Below are positions 1 to 6,837 of a stretch of 27,532 bases of DNA, one piece after another. The DNA comes from Corynebacterium sp. (lineage in GTDB: Bacteria; Actinomycetota; Actinomycetes; Mycobacteriales; Mycobacteriaceae), in the NCBI GenBank assembly GCA_030450335.1, contig JAKDIS010000022.1, positions 1 to 27,532 of the forward strand, given 5' to 3'. Positions within the stretch are counted from its first letter, which is position 1, and every line of letters starts with the position of its first letter. The notes under the pieces are model-generated. The model ran no database searches. It was not told the origin of the DNA and saw nothing but the letters and a program-made list of their open reading frames with translations. Both the position numbers and the translations under genes were made by a program.

Positions 1-90
1 GGGGGGGCCGCCACCCCCGTGCCCCTTCCCCGGCCCGGCCCCCCCGCCTGGGGCGCGGCCCCCCGGGACTCTTTCTCTGCCGAGGGTGAC
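1..90. other. G/C-homopolymer-rich window edge downstream of the cotH-like gene
   Basis: This edge holds long C and G runs and no recognisable coding frame. Some self-complementarity is present (a GGCCC..GGGCC-like region at about 31-75), so a GC-rich hairpin could form after the cotH-like stop. No T tract follows it on the minus strand, so a terminator cannot be called. The homopolymers at the very start suggest a contig edge. Confidence 0.4.
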
Positions 91-1929
91 TCAGGCGTCG
101 GTCTGATCAGTCTGGTCGGTCTGATCTGCCTGGGTGCCAGTGTCGGTATCGGTGTCGTCGGGACGTCCGCCGCCCATGCCACCACCCATGCCACCCCCCA
201 TACCGCCGCCCATGCCACCACCCATACCGCCGCCCATACCGGTACTGGGCTCGGGGGCCTCCTCGCTGACGGACTCCAGGGTCGAGCGGATCGACTCGGA
301 GAGCGTCTCGGCACCGGTGTCGCCGGCGGCGACCGCCCGCTCCGTGAGCTCGTCGAGGGTGTCGAGCGCGTACCCGCTGGCGATCAGCTGGTCGTACAGG
401 TCGGAGTAGGCGCTGTCGTACATCGCACGGAACTCCTCGTTGTCGAGGAAACGCTCCTTGAGGATGCTGCTGCCACTTCCGCCGCCTGGACCACCGCCGC
501 CTTCGCCGTCCTCGTCACCGCCGCCGGGGCCGCCCATGCCGCCTTCGGGCATCTCGCCCATGTCGCCCATGTCGCCCATCTCGCCCATTGCAGCACCGTC
601 GGGCATCTGCGGCATCTCGCCGGACGCAGCGGCGTCATCTGCGGTGCCGTCGGCGGCATCGCCCGTCGCGTCGTCCTGCGTGGTGTCGTCCTGCGTGGTG
701 TCGGCACCCATGCCGCCACCCATGCCGCCGCCACCGCCCATGCCGCCGGACAGCGACATGTTCAGGTCCCAGGACAGGATCGTGAACTGCTCCTCGTCGG
801 CGTCGTACCAGAGGTAGTAGTTGTTGCCCGGGCCGTCCATCGCGTCGTTGTTCGACAGGATCTCCTGCATCGCCAGGTACTCCGCGTAGGACTCCGCGTC
901 GATGTAGTCGTCGAGCTGCTCGGCGAACTCCTCGTCGGTGGACTCGTTGAGGAACTTCAACAGGTTCATCACCGGCTGCAGGTCGTACCCGCCCTCGCTG
1001 TTGATCTGCTTGAAGGAGTCCTCGTACTCCGTCGGGTCCTCGCCCAGGTAGTCCAGGGAACCGTCGGCACGCGCCTTGTAGAGCACACCGTTGCCCAACT
1101 CGTCCGCCCACGGGGCGTCCGGGGTGTCGAGCACGATGCGCGCCACCGAGTCGCCGCCGTTGACCGACACCGAGGTGAAGCTGTAGTCCTGCGTCGTCTG
1201 GCCGGCCTCGGCGGTCATCTCCAGGGCGAGCGCCTCGTTCAACGCCACGTCTGAACCGCTGGTGGCAGGACGCAACGCGATCTCGGTCATGCCCTCGTAG
1301 GCGCGACCCTCCTCGTACTCGTCGAAGCTGATCAGCCACGGGAGGTCCTCGGGGGAGTCCTCGGAGAGCTGGATCATGCCTCCACCTCCGCCGCCCATGC
1401 CGCCCTGCTCGGCGTCGTCTGCCTCGGTGTCAGCGGTGGTGTCGTCGGCAGCAGCGTCATCGGCAGCGGCGTCGTCCTCGTTCTCGCCGGGACCGCCGCC
1501 CATCTCGCCGCCCATGCCGCCACCCATGCCGCCGCTGAGCGACGACAGCGTGGAGTTGCCCTTGAGCCGTAGCCCGACGTTCTCGATCAGCGTCCCGTCG
1601 ATGGTGATGTCGGCACGGATGTACTCCTTCTCACCCTCGTTCTGGAACGTGGAGATCATCTCGTCGTACTCGGTCTGGTTGAAGGTGATGTCGATGGTGT
1701 GGTCGCCGCCGTCGTCGAAGAGGTCGGTGTCGCCCTCGATGTTCTGCGTGATCACCGTCTCGGACACCAGGTCCGAGGTGATGTACGGGCGCACCATGCT
1801 GGCACCGAAGACCAGGGCCACGACCACGCACACCGCGATGGCGGTGACGAGCAGTTTCCAGTGGTGGCGCAGCCGCACCGGCACCCGGTGCCGTAGCGGC
1901 GTGCGCTTGGCGTTGGTGGAGTCCGTCAT
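91..1929 (-). CDS. CotH-type protein kinase family membrane protein with Gly/Met repeats
   Basis: 612 residues. A basic N-terminus (about 1-26) precedes one membrane segment (about 27-47), so most of the protein should lie outside the membrane. CotH-family signatures are visible: GLRLKGNSTLS near 119-129, and a C-terminal catalytic-type block around 366-394 with NNYYLWYD followed by LSWDLN (387-390). CotH of Bacillus is an atypical kinase that phosphorylates spore-coat proteins; this organism should not sporulate, so the target is unknown. The kinase fold is interrupted by Gly/Met-rich repeats (about 133-147, 177-185, 395-408, 439-480, 564-588) and Asp/Thr/Ala-rich stretches. It is the last gene of a four-gene operon. 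The ATG lies one base after the TGA of the DUF4956 gene (TGACATG), which implies translational coupling. Family assignment is strong; biological role is inference. Confidence 0.88.
   Translation of the reverse strand: MTDSTNAKRTPLRHRVPVRLRHHWKLLVTAIAVCVVVALVFGASMVRPYITSDLVSETVITQNIEGDTDLFDDGGDHTIDITFNQTEYDEMISTFQNEGEKEYIRADITIDGTLIENVGLRLKGNSTLSSLSGGMGGGMGGEMGGGPGENEDDAAADDAAADDTTADTEADDAEQGGMGGGGGGMIQLSEDSPEDLPWLISFDEYEEGRAYEGMTEIALRPATSGSDVALNEALALEMTAEAGQTTQDYSFTSVSVNGGDSVARIVLDTPDAPWADELGNGVLYKARADGSLDYLGEDPTEYEDSFKQINSEGGYDLQPVMNLLKFLNESTDEEFAEQLDDYIDAESYAEYLAMQEILSNNDAMDGPGNNYYLWYDADEEQFTILSWDLNMSLSGGMGGGGGMGGGMGADTTQDDTTQDDATGDAADGTADDAAASGEMPQMPDGAAMGEMGDMGDMGEMPEGGMGGPGGGDEDGEGGGGPGGGSGSSILKERFLDNEEFRAMYDSAYSDLYDQLIASGYALDTLDELTERAVAAGDTGAETLSESIRSTLESVSEEAPEPSTGMGGGMGGGMGGGMGGGMGGGMGGGRPDDTDTDTGTQADQTDQTDQTDA
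171..240. repeat. Tandem 12-base repeat encoding Gly-Met-Gly-Gly
   Basis: Within the cotH-like gene, a roughly 12-base unit (CATGCCACCACC and close variants, + strand) repeats about six times and encodes GMGG units on the minus strand. Related shorter tracts recur at about 495-535, 535-595, 708-745 and 1375-1410 in the same gene. The third-position variation shows the array is translated and not purely slippage-generated. Copy number could vary between strains. Confidence 0.75.
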
Positions 1930-1930
1930 G

Positions 1931-2617
1931 TCACATGTCCGTCTGGTCGTACCCGGTCAGGACGGTGGCCTTCTGGCCGGCGTTGACGACCCGGAGCTCG
2001 TTGATGAGGTCCGCGGCCTTGACGTCCTTCTTCAGCTTCGCGGTGTAGCTGTACTCCACCAGCGACCCGCCGCGCACGCTCTCGGTGCTGATCAGCTCGT
2101 ACTCGGTGGTGTTGCGGATCAGGATGTCGTCGATGACCGGGCTGTAGTCGTCACCGTCGGCGGGGACCTGCAGCTTCACGACCTGACGCTGGACGTCCAG
2201 GGCGAACCAGTTGAACCGGTGCATCACCAGGATCACCGCGCAGATCACGACGGTGGCCAGGATCGCGAGCGTGTAGAAGCGGGTACCGCAGGCCATGCCG
2301 ATGCCCATCACCAGGAAGATGAAGCCCACGTCACGGGTCTCCTTGATGGCGTTACGGAAGCGGACCACGGACAGGGCACCCACCAGGGCGAACGCCCGGG
2401 CCACGTTGGAGCCGACGACGAGCATGATCAGGGAGATCAGCATGCCCAGGATGATCAGGGTCTGCACGTAGCCCTGGCTGTAGCTGATGTTCTTGTGGGT
2501 GTTGCGGTAGACCCAGGCGACCACGAGGCTGCAGACGAAGGCCAGGGTCAGGGAGAGCAGGACGTCAGCGACGCTGAACGTTCCGGAGAGGTCGGTGAGA
2601 CCGAAATCGAGGTTCAT
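1931..2617 (-). CDS. DUF4956 family membrane protein
   Basis: 228 residues, starting at MNLDFGLTDL. About four membrane segments are visible (roughly 18-37, 51-69, 96-111, 115-132), followed by a soluble C-terminal domain (about 135-228). The conserved block NVARAFALVGALSVVRFRN (71-89), then IKETRD, is typical of DUF4956 proteins. The start was chosen because the reading frame upstream runs into the VTC gene in a shadow frame, and a weak purine-rich site (AGAAAG) precedes this ATG. It is 47 bases after the VTC stop and one base before the cotH-like start. DUF4956 genes often sit beside VTC-domain and CotH genes; the biochemical function is unknown. A membrane scaffold or channel for the polyphosphate polymerase is a guess. 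Confidence 0.85.
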   Translation of the reverse strand: MNLDFGLTDLSGTFSVADVLLSLTLAFVCSLVVAWVYRNTHKNISYSQGYVQTLIILGMLISLIMLVVGSNVARAFALVGALSVVRFRNAIKETRDVGFIFLVMGIGMACGTRFYTLAILATVVICAVILVMHRFNWFALDVQRQVVKLQVPADGDDYSPVIDDILIRNTTEYELISTESVRGGSLVEYSYTAKLKKDVKAADLINELRVVNAGQKATVLTGYDQTDM

Positions 2618-2664
2618 GGGGAAGTCTTTCTGCTGGTGACGAAAAGTTGGTTGGGGGAAGGGGA

Positions 2665-3579
2665 TCAGTGCACGTGACTGTGGCGGGGCACGTACTCCGC
2701 CGGTGCATTCTGCTCGGACGGACCCGAGGTGTCGGACGCCTCGGCCGCCTCGGCGCCCAGCGCCGCGGGGTCGACGTGGTCGTCGTCCGGGGCGTGGAAC
2801 AACGAGCGCGGCGCCATGCCGTGGGCCTCGACGCTCTGGCAGTACTTCGAGATCCGCTGGACCTGCAGGTCGTGGCGGGCGGCCATGTCGGTCACCCAGT
2901 AGGGTGCGCGTTCGTTGACCTTGACCTCCAACACCGCCAGGTCCGGGCGGATGATGTAGCGGCTGTCGGTCTCGGCACGCAGGTCGAAGTCGCGGTCGCG
3001 GCCACGTACCCGGTGGTCCAGGGTGACCCGCAGGCCGAGGTCGGCGTCCGTTCCCACGTACGGTTCCCGGCGGTAGCCGGTCATCGCCATGGGACGCAGG
3101 TCCAGGCGGATGACCAGGTCCAGGACCTCGTCGATGAAGCTCTGGTCGGCGCCGGGGTACTCCACACGCTGGCGGCGGTCGCACAGGTCCAGGGCCAGGT
3201 TGTAGGGCAGCATCACCCGGCGTTTCTGGGTGACACGGTTGACCCGCTGCTTGATCTCCACGGAGACCATCGAGTCGGCGGTGAGCGGTTCGTCGGCCCC
3301 GCCGGTCTCGCCGTAGCGGCGGATCCGCAGCTTGCGGCGGAACTTCAGGCCCTCGATCTTCTCGTAGTAGAAGCGCAGGTTGTCGGTGTCGTAGTAGACG
3401 CTCCACACCCCGTAGCCGCGTTCGCCGGCGTGCGGGTCGCGTTCCATCCGGTCGGTGAGCTCCTGGCGGATCGCCGGGATCTGCTCGGCGGGCACGAGGT
3501 ACTTCAGCTCGTAGCGGTTGAAGGAGTGCAGTTTGCCCGGGGCGCGCAGTTCGTGGCTGAGTTTGTTCGGCTTCGTCAT
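2665..3579 (-). CDS. VTC-domain polyphosphate polymerase
   Basis: 304 residues, no membrane segment. The VTC fold (catalytic part of yeast Vtc4, a tunnel enzyme that builds polyphosphate from ATP) is supported by basic and acidic motifs in order: FNRYELKY (20-27), YYDTDNLRFYYEK (62-74), FRRKLRIRRYG (80-90), SVEIKQRVNR (106-115), KRRVMLPY (119-126), LGLRVTLDHRV (181-191), LEVKVNERAP (217-226, with the acidic residue expected to bind metal), and RISKYC (242-247). A His/Asp/Ala-rich tail follows residue 260. AAAGGA lies about 8 bases before the ATG. It is 27 bases after the histidine kinase stop and upstream of DUF4956 and the CotH-like gene. Polymerase activity is inferred from motif conservation; an inorganic triphosphatase is the main alternative but lacks the CotH/DUF4956 context. 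Confidence 0.88.
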   Translation of the reverse strand: MTKPNKLSHELRAPGKLHSFNRYELKYLVPAEQIPAIRQELTDRMERDPHAGERGYGVWSVYYDTDNLRFYYEKIEGLKFRRKLRIRRYGETGGADEPLTADSMVSVEIKQRVNRVTQKRRVMLPYNLALDLCDRRQRVEYPGADQSFIDEVLDLVIRLDLRPMAMTGYRREPYVGTDADLGLRVTLDHRVRGRDRDFDLRAETDSRYIIRPDLAVLEVKVNERAPYWVTDMAARHDLQVQRISKYCQSVEAHGMAPRSLFHAPDDDHVDPAALGAEAAEASDTSGPSEQNAPAEYVPRHSHVH

Positions 3580-3606
3580 GGTTGTTCCTTTCCTCAGGTG
3601 TCGTGC

Positions 3607-4791
3607 TCAGGTGTCACTGAGCGGGAGTTCGGTGACGAGGGTGAAGATGTCGTTGTCCTTTCTGAGCGTGACGGTGCCGCCGGCGGCGGTGACCCGCTCG
3701 CGGAGCCCGGTCAGGCCCAACTGGCCGCTGGGCGCGTTCGGCTGGTTCGGGTCGGCCCGCGACGTCGGGTTGGTGACGGTGACCAGCACCGAGTCGTCCA
3801 GCACGGAGACGCTCGCGTTGGCGGCGCGTCCGGAACCGTGCTTGTGGGCGTTGGTCAGGCCCTCCTGCACCACCCGGTAGGTCACCTGGCCGACGGTGGT
3901 GCCGACGCGGTCCGGGTCGCCGTCGGCGCGCAGGGTGACCTTCATGCCGGTGGCGGTCATGGAGTCGACCAGGGCGTCGAGGTCGCGCAGGCCGGGCTGC
4001 GGGTGCCGCGTCGCGGCGTCCTCCCGCAGGTAGTTCAGCAGGACGCCGATGTCGCCGAGCACCTCCCGGGAGGCCGCGCGGATGGTGCCGAGGGATTCGC
4101 GGGCCTTGTCGGGGCGGGTGTCCAGGGAGCTGGACGCCACGCCGGCGTTGAGGCTGATCACGGAGATCTGGTGGGCGACGGTGTCGTGCAGGTCCTGGGC
4201 GATGCGCAGGCGTTCCTCCGCCACGCGGCGGCGGGCCTCGGCCTCACGGGTCTGTTCGGCGCGTTCGGCGCGTTCGGTGGCCGCCCGGGTGAACTCGCGG
4301 CGAGAACGTGCGCTGTCGCCGAGTGCGCCGGCGATGGCGATGCCCGCGGCGATCTGGAAGACCTGCGGGTCCAGCGCCATCTGCTCGGTGGTGAACAGGC
4401 TGATCACGGCGACGAGGACGGCACCGACACCGCACAGGGTGAAGGACACGGGACGTCGGGTCTGGTTGGCGACACTGTAGGCGGCGATGATCGCGGCGAT
4501 GCCCGGGCCGAGGGGCTGGATGTCGGCGAGCAGGGTGCTGAGGTAGATGCACAGTGCGGCGAGGAACACCGACACCGGCACGCTGCGGCGCAGCGGGATC
4601 TGCAGTGCGGCGATGAGGGAGAGGATCACGGGGGCGAGCGTGGGGAGCAGCTCGGGGAAGGCCGCCCCACCGGGGCCCGCCATCGGCGGACGCGGGCTGG
4701 GGAACGCGGAGGGGATCATGACGAGGATCATGAGTGCCACGTCCCCGGCCCACCGCGGGATGCGGTGCTCCGGATGAGGTCGACTGGTCAT
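3607..4791 (-). CDS. Membrane sensor histidine kinase (HisKA_3 / NarL-partner type)
   Basis: 394 residues. Five or six hydrophobic segments lie between about 14 and 155, with no large extracellular sensor, then a charged helix (160-195). The dimerisation/phosphoacceptor motif RIAQDLHDTVAHQIS places the phosphorylated His at 202. The ATPase N-box-like motif QEGLTNAHKHG (309-319) and a G-box-like GQLGLTGLRERV (356-367) follow. Kinases of this class pair with LuxR/NarL-type response regulators, but no regulator gene is visible in the window; it may lie beyond the left edge. As first gene of the operon with the VTC, DUF4956 and CotH-like genes, it probably tunes their expression. GGGGAAAG lies about 11 bases before the ATG. 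The substrate signal is unknown. Confidence 0.88.
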   Translation of the reverse strand: MTSRPHPEHRIPRWAGDVALMILVMIPSAFPSPRPPMAGPGGAAFPELLPTLAPVILSLIAALQIPLRRSVPVSVFLAALCIYLSTLLADIQPLGPGIAAIIAAYSVANQTRRPVSFTLCGVGAVLVAVISLFTTEQMALDPQVFQIAAGIAIAGALGDSARSRREFTRAATERAERAEQTREAEARRRVAEERLRIAQDLHDTVAHQISVISLNAGVASSSLDTRPDKARESLGTIRAASREVLGDIGVLLNYLREDAATRHPQPGLRDLDALVDSMTATGMKVTLRADGDPDRVGTTVGQVTYRVVQEGLTNAHKHGSGRAANASVSVLDDSVLVTVTNPTSRADPNQPNAPSGQLGLTGLRERVTAAGGTVTLRKDNDIFTLVTELPLSDT

Positions 4792-4822
4792 GTGACCATT
4801 CTTTCCCCGGCGGGGCCGGGGC

Positions 4823-4844
4823 GAATCCCGCAGACGTGGGATTC
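4823..4844. promoter_or_regulatory. Inverted repeat GAATCCC-N8-GGGATTC
   Basis: Perfect 7-base arms at 4823-4829 and 4838-4844 are separated by 8 bases. The repeat sits between the siderophore-interacting gene and the histidine kinase start, beside the palindrome at 4848-4867. It could be a second protein-binding site or a weak hairpin; no T tract supports termination. Confidence 0.4.
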
Positions 4845-4847
4845 TGG

Positions 4848-4867
4848 CGTACCACGTTCGTGGTACG
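4848..4867. promoter_or_regulatory. Perfect palindrome, NarL-like 7-2-7 operator candidate
   Basis: CGTACCACGTTCGTGGTACG has perfect 9-base arms around a central TT. Its core TACCACG-TT-CGTGGTA has the heptamer-2-heptamer spacing and TACC/GGTA ends of NarL-type response regulator sites. It begins 57 bases upstream of the histidine kinase ATG. The regulator identity is inference. Confidence 0.55.
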
Positions 4868-4881
4868 ACGGCAGATACCCG

Positions 4882-5746
4882 CTAGATCTCGATATCGAAA
4901 TCGTCGGCGTCGCCCCTGCTCCTGGTAGGACGCCGCGGCGCGCAGGCGCGCGAGGTCGGCCTGCGTGCCGGACTTGCCGCGTCGCCAGTAGCCGAAGACC
5001 TGGACCTGGTCCTTCGGCAGCTCCAGGACCTTGAGGCAGTGGTGGCGCACGCCGCGGATGTCCTCGCGCTCACCGGCGGCCCAGAAGACCGTCGTGTCGT
5101 CCGAGGGGAGCTCGCCGACGAGGTCGGCCAGGGGAGTGCCCGCGGTGCCGTCGGCGAGGCGGACGTCCGCGCCGGGGAAGTCGGCGGCGTAGGCCGTCGG
5201 GTCGCCGTCCGGCACGGCCAGGGTCACGGTGTCCACGGCCACCGCGCGGGCGATCGCGCTGGCGGCGGGGTACGCCGAACCGTCCGCCAGCAGGTGGATG
5301 CGCTGTTCGGGGGAGGTGCGCGTCGGCGCGGGGTGCGGACGCGGCCCGGCGAAGGGCACGAGGTCGCCGGGGGTCAGACCGCGCAGCCAGCACATCATCG
5401 GCGAGTCCTCGCCGTGCACCACCACGTCCACGTCCAGGGTCGCGGTGTCGCGGTCGAAGGCGGCGACGGTGTACACCCGCCGGCACGTGTCGGGCTGGCC
5501 GGTCATCTCGCCGATCGCGTCACCGGGGTCCGGGATCGCCAGACGCACCGCCAGGTTGGTGGGCTCCCAGGCGGCGTGGTCGGTGATGCCGGCGACGTGG
5601 CCGGTGACCCGCACCAGCCACGGGTGGCGCGGGGTCACCGAGGTGACCTCCATGGCCAGTTCGCTCAGGCCCCGGGTGTGCTCCTCGCTGCTGAGGACCG
5701 AGGTCACGACCTCTTCGTCGGTGCTGGTTGTGGTGCTGTTGTTCAT
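4882..5746 (-). CDS. Siderophore-interacting protein (FAD-dependent ferric-siderophore reductase), 3'-end frameshift
   Basis: About 287 residues if one base is corrected. An FAD-binding domain (about 30-140, with RRVYTVAAFD at 89-98) is followed by the SIP NAD(P)H-type domain (about 145-277, with HLLADGSAYPAA, FWAAGERE and FGYWRRG). Such proteins reduce ferric siderophores in the cytoplasm to release iron. The original frame does not stop after the conserved C-terminus; it runs about 210 codons into the kinase gene in a foreign frame. One base fewer in the C run at 4913-4916 (+ strand) joins ...AASYQEQ to GDADDFDIEI and a TAG at 4882-4884, a plausible acidic tail. The start follows AAAGGA, and the gene lies 20 bases after the binding-protein gene, so the two are co-transcribed. 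Sequencing error or real frameshift cannot be separated here. Confidence 0.85.
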
Positions 5747-5766
5747 GCGGTTCCTTTCCGGGGGTG

Positions 5767-6774
5767 TCACAGGTTGCTGAAGTAGGTGTCGAGTTCGTCG
5801 AGCAGCCACGGGATGGCCAGCGCCGTCGGCGCGCCGAGGGCGGTGGCGGCGGCGGACTGCAGCTCGGCGGCCGTGCCGGCCTCCACGGACGGCAGTGACG
5901 ACCAGCCGGAGAGCCCGTCGGGCAGGTCGTCCGGCGTCGTGCCGCGCACCCACACGGCCAGCAGGTCCATGTCGAGCAGGCTGATGTTCTCGGCCGACAC
6001 CTCGATGCCGCGGGCGTTCGCCTCGCCCTCGATCTCGTCGGCGGTGAGGTCCATGCCCAGGTCGGTGAAGAACTTGTTGGCCGCGTCGTCCTCCGAGGAC
6101 AGCACGCTGAACGAGCCGTCGGTGTAGGCGGCGTAGGCGAAGCTCGCCCCGTCGACCGCCGGGTACTCCTCGGTGACCTGTGCCATGCGCTCGTCGACGT
6201 CGGCGACGACCTCCTCGGCCCGGTCCTGTTCGTCGAGGACGCGTCCGGCGGCGGTGGTGACCTCACGCCAGTCGTCGACCTTGCCGGTGCCGACGGTGGC
6301 CACCGTGGGCGCGATCTCCGACAGGGCGTCGTAGGTCGCCTGATCGGGCACGTAGCCGGCGAGGATCACGTCCGGGTCCGTCGCGGCGATCTCCTCCAGG
6401 CCGAAGGACTCGATGGCGTTGCCGCCGCCCCCGGTGTTCGTGATCGTCTCGGCTGCGGCCCCGGAGGCTTCGGTGTTCCACGGCACGGTGTCGTCGGTGA
6501 AGACGGAACTGATGACCTGCGTGGACACCGGGTGGCCCAGTGCGGCGAAGGAGTCCGACCACGCCTGGCTGAAGCTGATGGCGCGCTCCGGGTTCACCGG
6601 CACCTCGGTGCTGCCGTAGGCGTGCTCCACGGTCTCGGTGCTGTTGCTGTTCTCGGCGCTTGCCTCGGTACTGGTGCTGCTCTCGTCGTCCGAGGACGAC
6701 GAGCACGCCGCCAACCCGACCACGCACGCGCACGCCACGAGCACCGACATGCCCCGTGTTCCTGCTGTTCCCAC
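5767..6774 (-). CDS. Iron-siderophore ABC transporter substrate-binding lipoprotein
   Basis: 335 residues. A lipoprotein signal with lipobox VVGLAAC puts the lipidated Cys at 24, followed by a Ser/Glu/Thr-rich linker (25-50). The remainder matches the FecB/FhuD-type periplasmic binding fold: EHAYGSTEVPVNPERAISFS (about 50-69), LEEIAATDPDVILAG, and a C-terminal SSLPSVEAG region. It should capture ferric siderophore outside the membrane. The GTG start at 6774 is preferred over the ATG at 6750, because AGGAGG lies 7 bases before the GTG and the longer form supplies the Arg of the signal peptide. The siderophore-interacting reductase follows 20 bases later. No permease or ATPase is adjacent, so the transporter must be completed elsewhere. 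A DtxR-like box upstream suggests iron repression. Confidence 0.9.
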   Translation of the reverse strand: MGTAGTRGMSVLVACACVVGLAACSSSSDDESSTSTEASAENSNSTETVEHAYGSTEVPVNPERAISFSQAWSDSFAALGHPVSTQVISSVFTDDTVPWNTEASGAAAETITNTGGGGNAIESFGLEEIAATDPDVILAGYVPDQATYDALSEIAPTVATVGTGKVDDWREVTTAAGRVLDEQDRAEEVVADVDERMAQVTEEYPAVDGASFAYAAYTDGSFSVLSSEDDAANKFFTDLGMDLTADEIEGEANARGIEVSAENISLLDMDLLAVWVRGTTPDDLPDGLSGWSSLPSVEAGTAAELQSAAATALGAPTALAIPWLLDELDTYFSNL

Positions 6775-6781
6775 TTCTTGT

Positions 6782-6787
6782 CCTCCT
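6782..6787 (-). promoter_or_regulatory. Shine-Dalgarno deciding a GTG start
   Basis: AGGAGG on the minus strand, 7 bases before the GTG at 6774, fixes the start of the siderophore-binding lipoprotein at GTG and not at the internal ATG 24 bases downstream. Confidence 0.75.
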
Positions 6788-6788
6788 T

Positions 6789-6807
6789 GTAGCTAAGCCT
6801 GACCTTG
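6789..6807 (-). promoter_or_regulatory. DtxR/IdeR-like iron box
   Basis: The minus-strand sequence here, CAAGGTCAGGCTTAGCTAC, matches the DtxR consensus TTAGGTTAGGCTAACCTAA at 13 of 19 positions by my alignment, including the AGGCT core. It lies between the divergent siderophore-binding gene and the double AraC gene and would overlap both promoters. Binding is inferred. Confidence 0.5.
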
Positions 6808-6824
6808 TTTACGGGGGACGAGTG

Positions 6825-6830
6825 TACGGT
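6825..6830 (+). promoter_or_regulatory. -10 element TACGGT, leaderless promoter
   Basis: TACGGT ends 7 bases before the ATG at 6838, the spacing expected if transcription starts at the A of the start codon. This supports 6838 over the upstream TTG at 6805 and over the next ATG at 6856. Confidence 0.55.
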
Positions 6831-6837
6831 CGGACGC

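Noticed and set aside
171..240. CRISPR-like or satellite array
   Set aside because: The unit is 12 bases without spacers and encodes GMGG repeats inside a recognised gene.
3607..4791. A complete two-component pair within the window
   Set aside because: No receiver-domain protein was found on either strand; only the kinase is present.
4848..4867. Rho-independent terminator for the siderophore operon
   Set aside because: The palindrome has only a 2-base centre and no following T tract on the minus strand; an operator fits better.
19..5034. Very long plus-strand open frames at 19-1254 and 2647-5034
   Set aside because: They lie opposite well-recognised genes, have Val/Gly/His-rich antisense composition and no family motifs; they are shadows produced by high G+C.
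4244..5746. A 500-residue fusion of the siderophore-interacting protein with a long C-terminal domain
   Set aside because: The extension is Arg/Pro-rich and simply reads the kinase gene in another frame; a one-base frameshift explains it better.
6805..6837. TTG start at 6805 for the double AraC protein
   Set aside because: It overlaps the DtxR-like box and lies upstream of the -10 TACGGT, so it would not be in the transcript.
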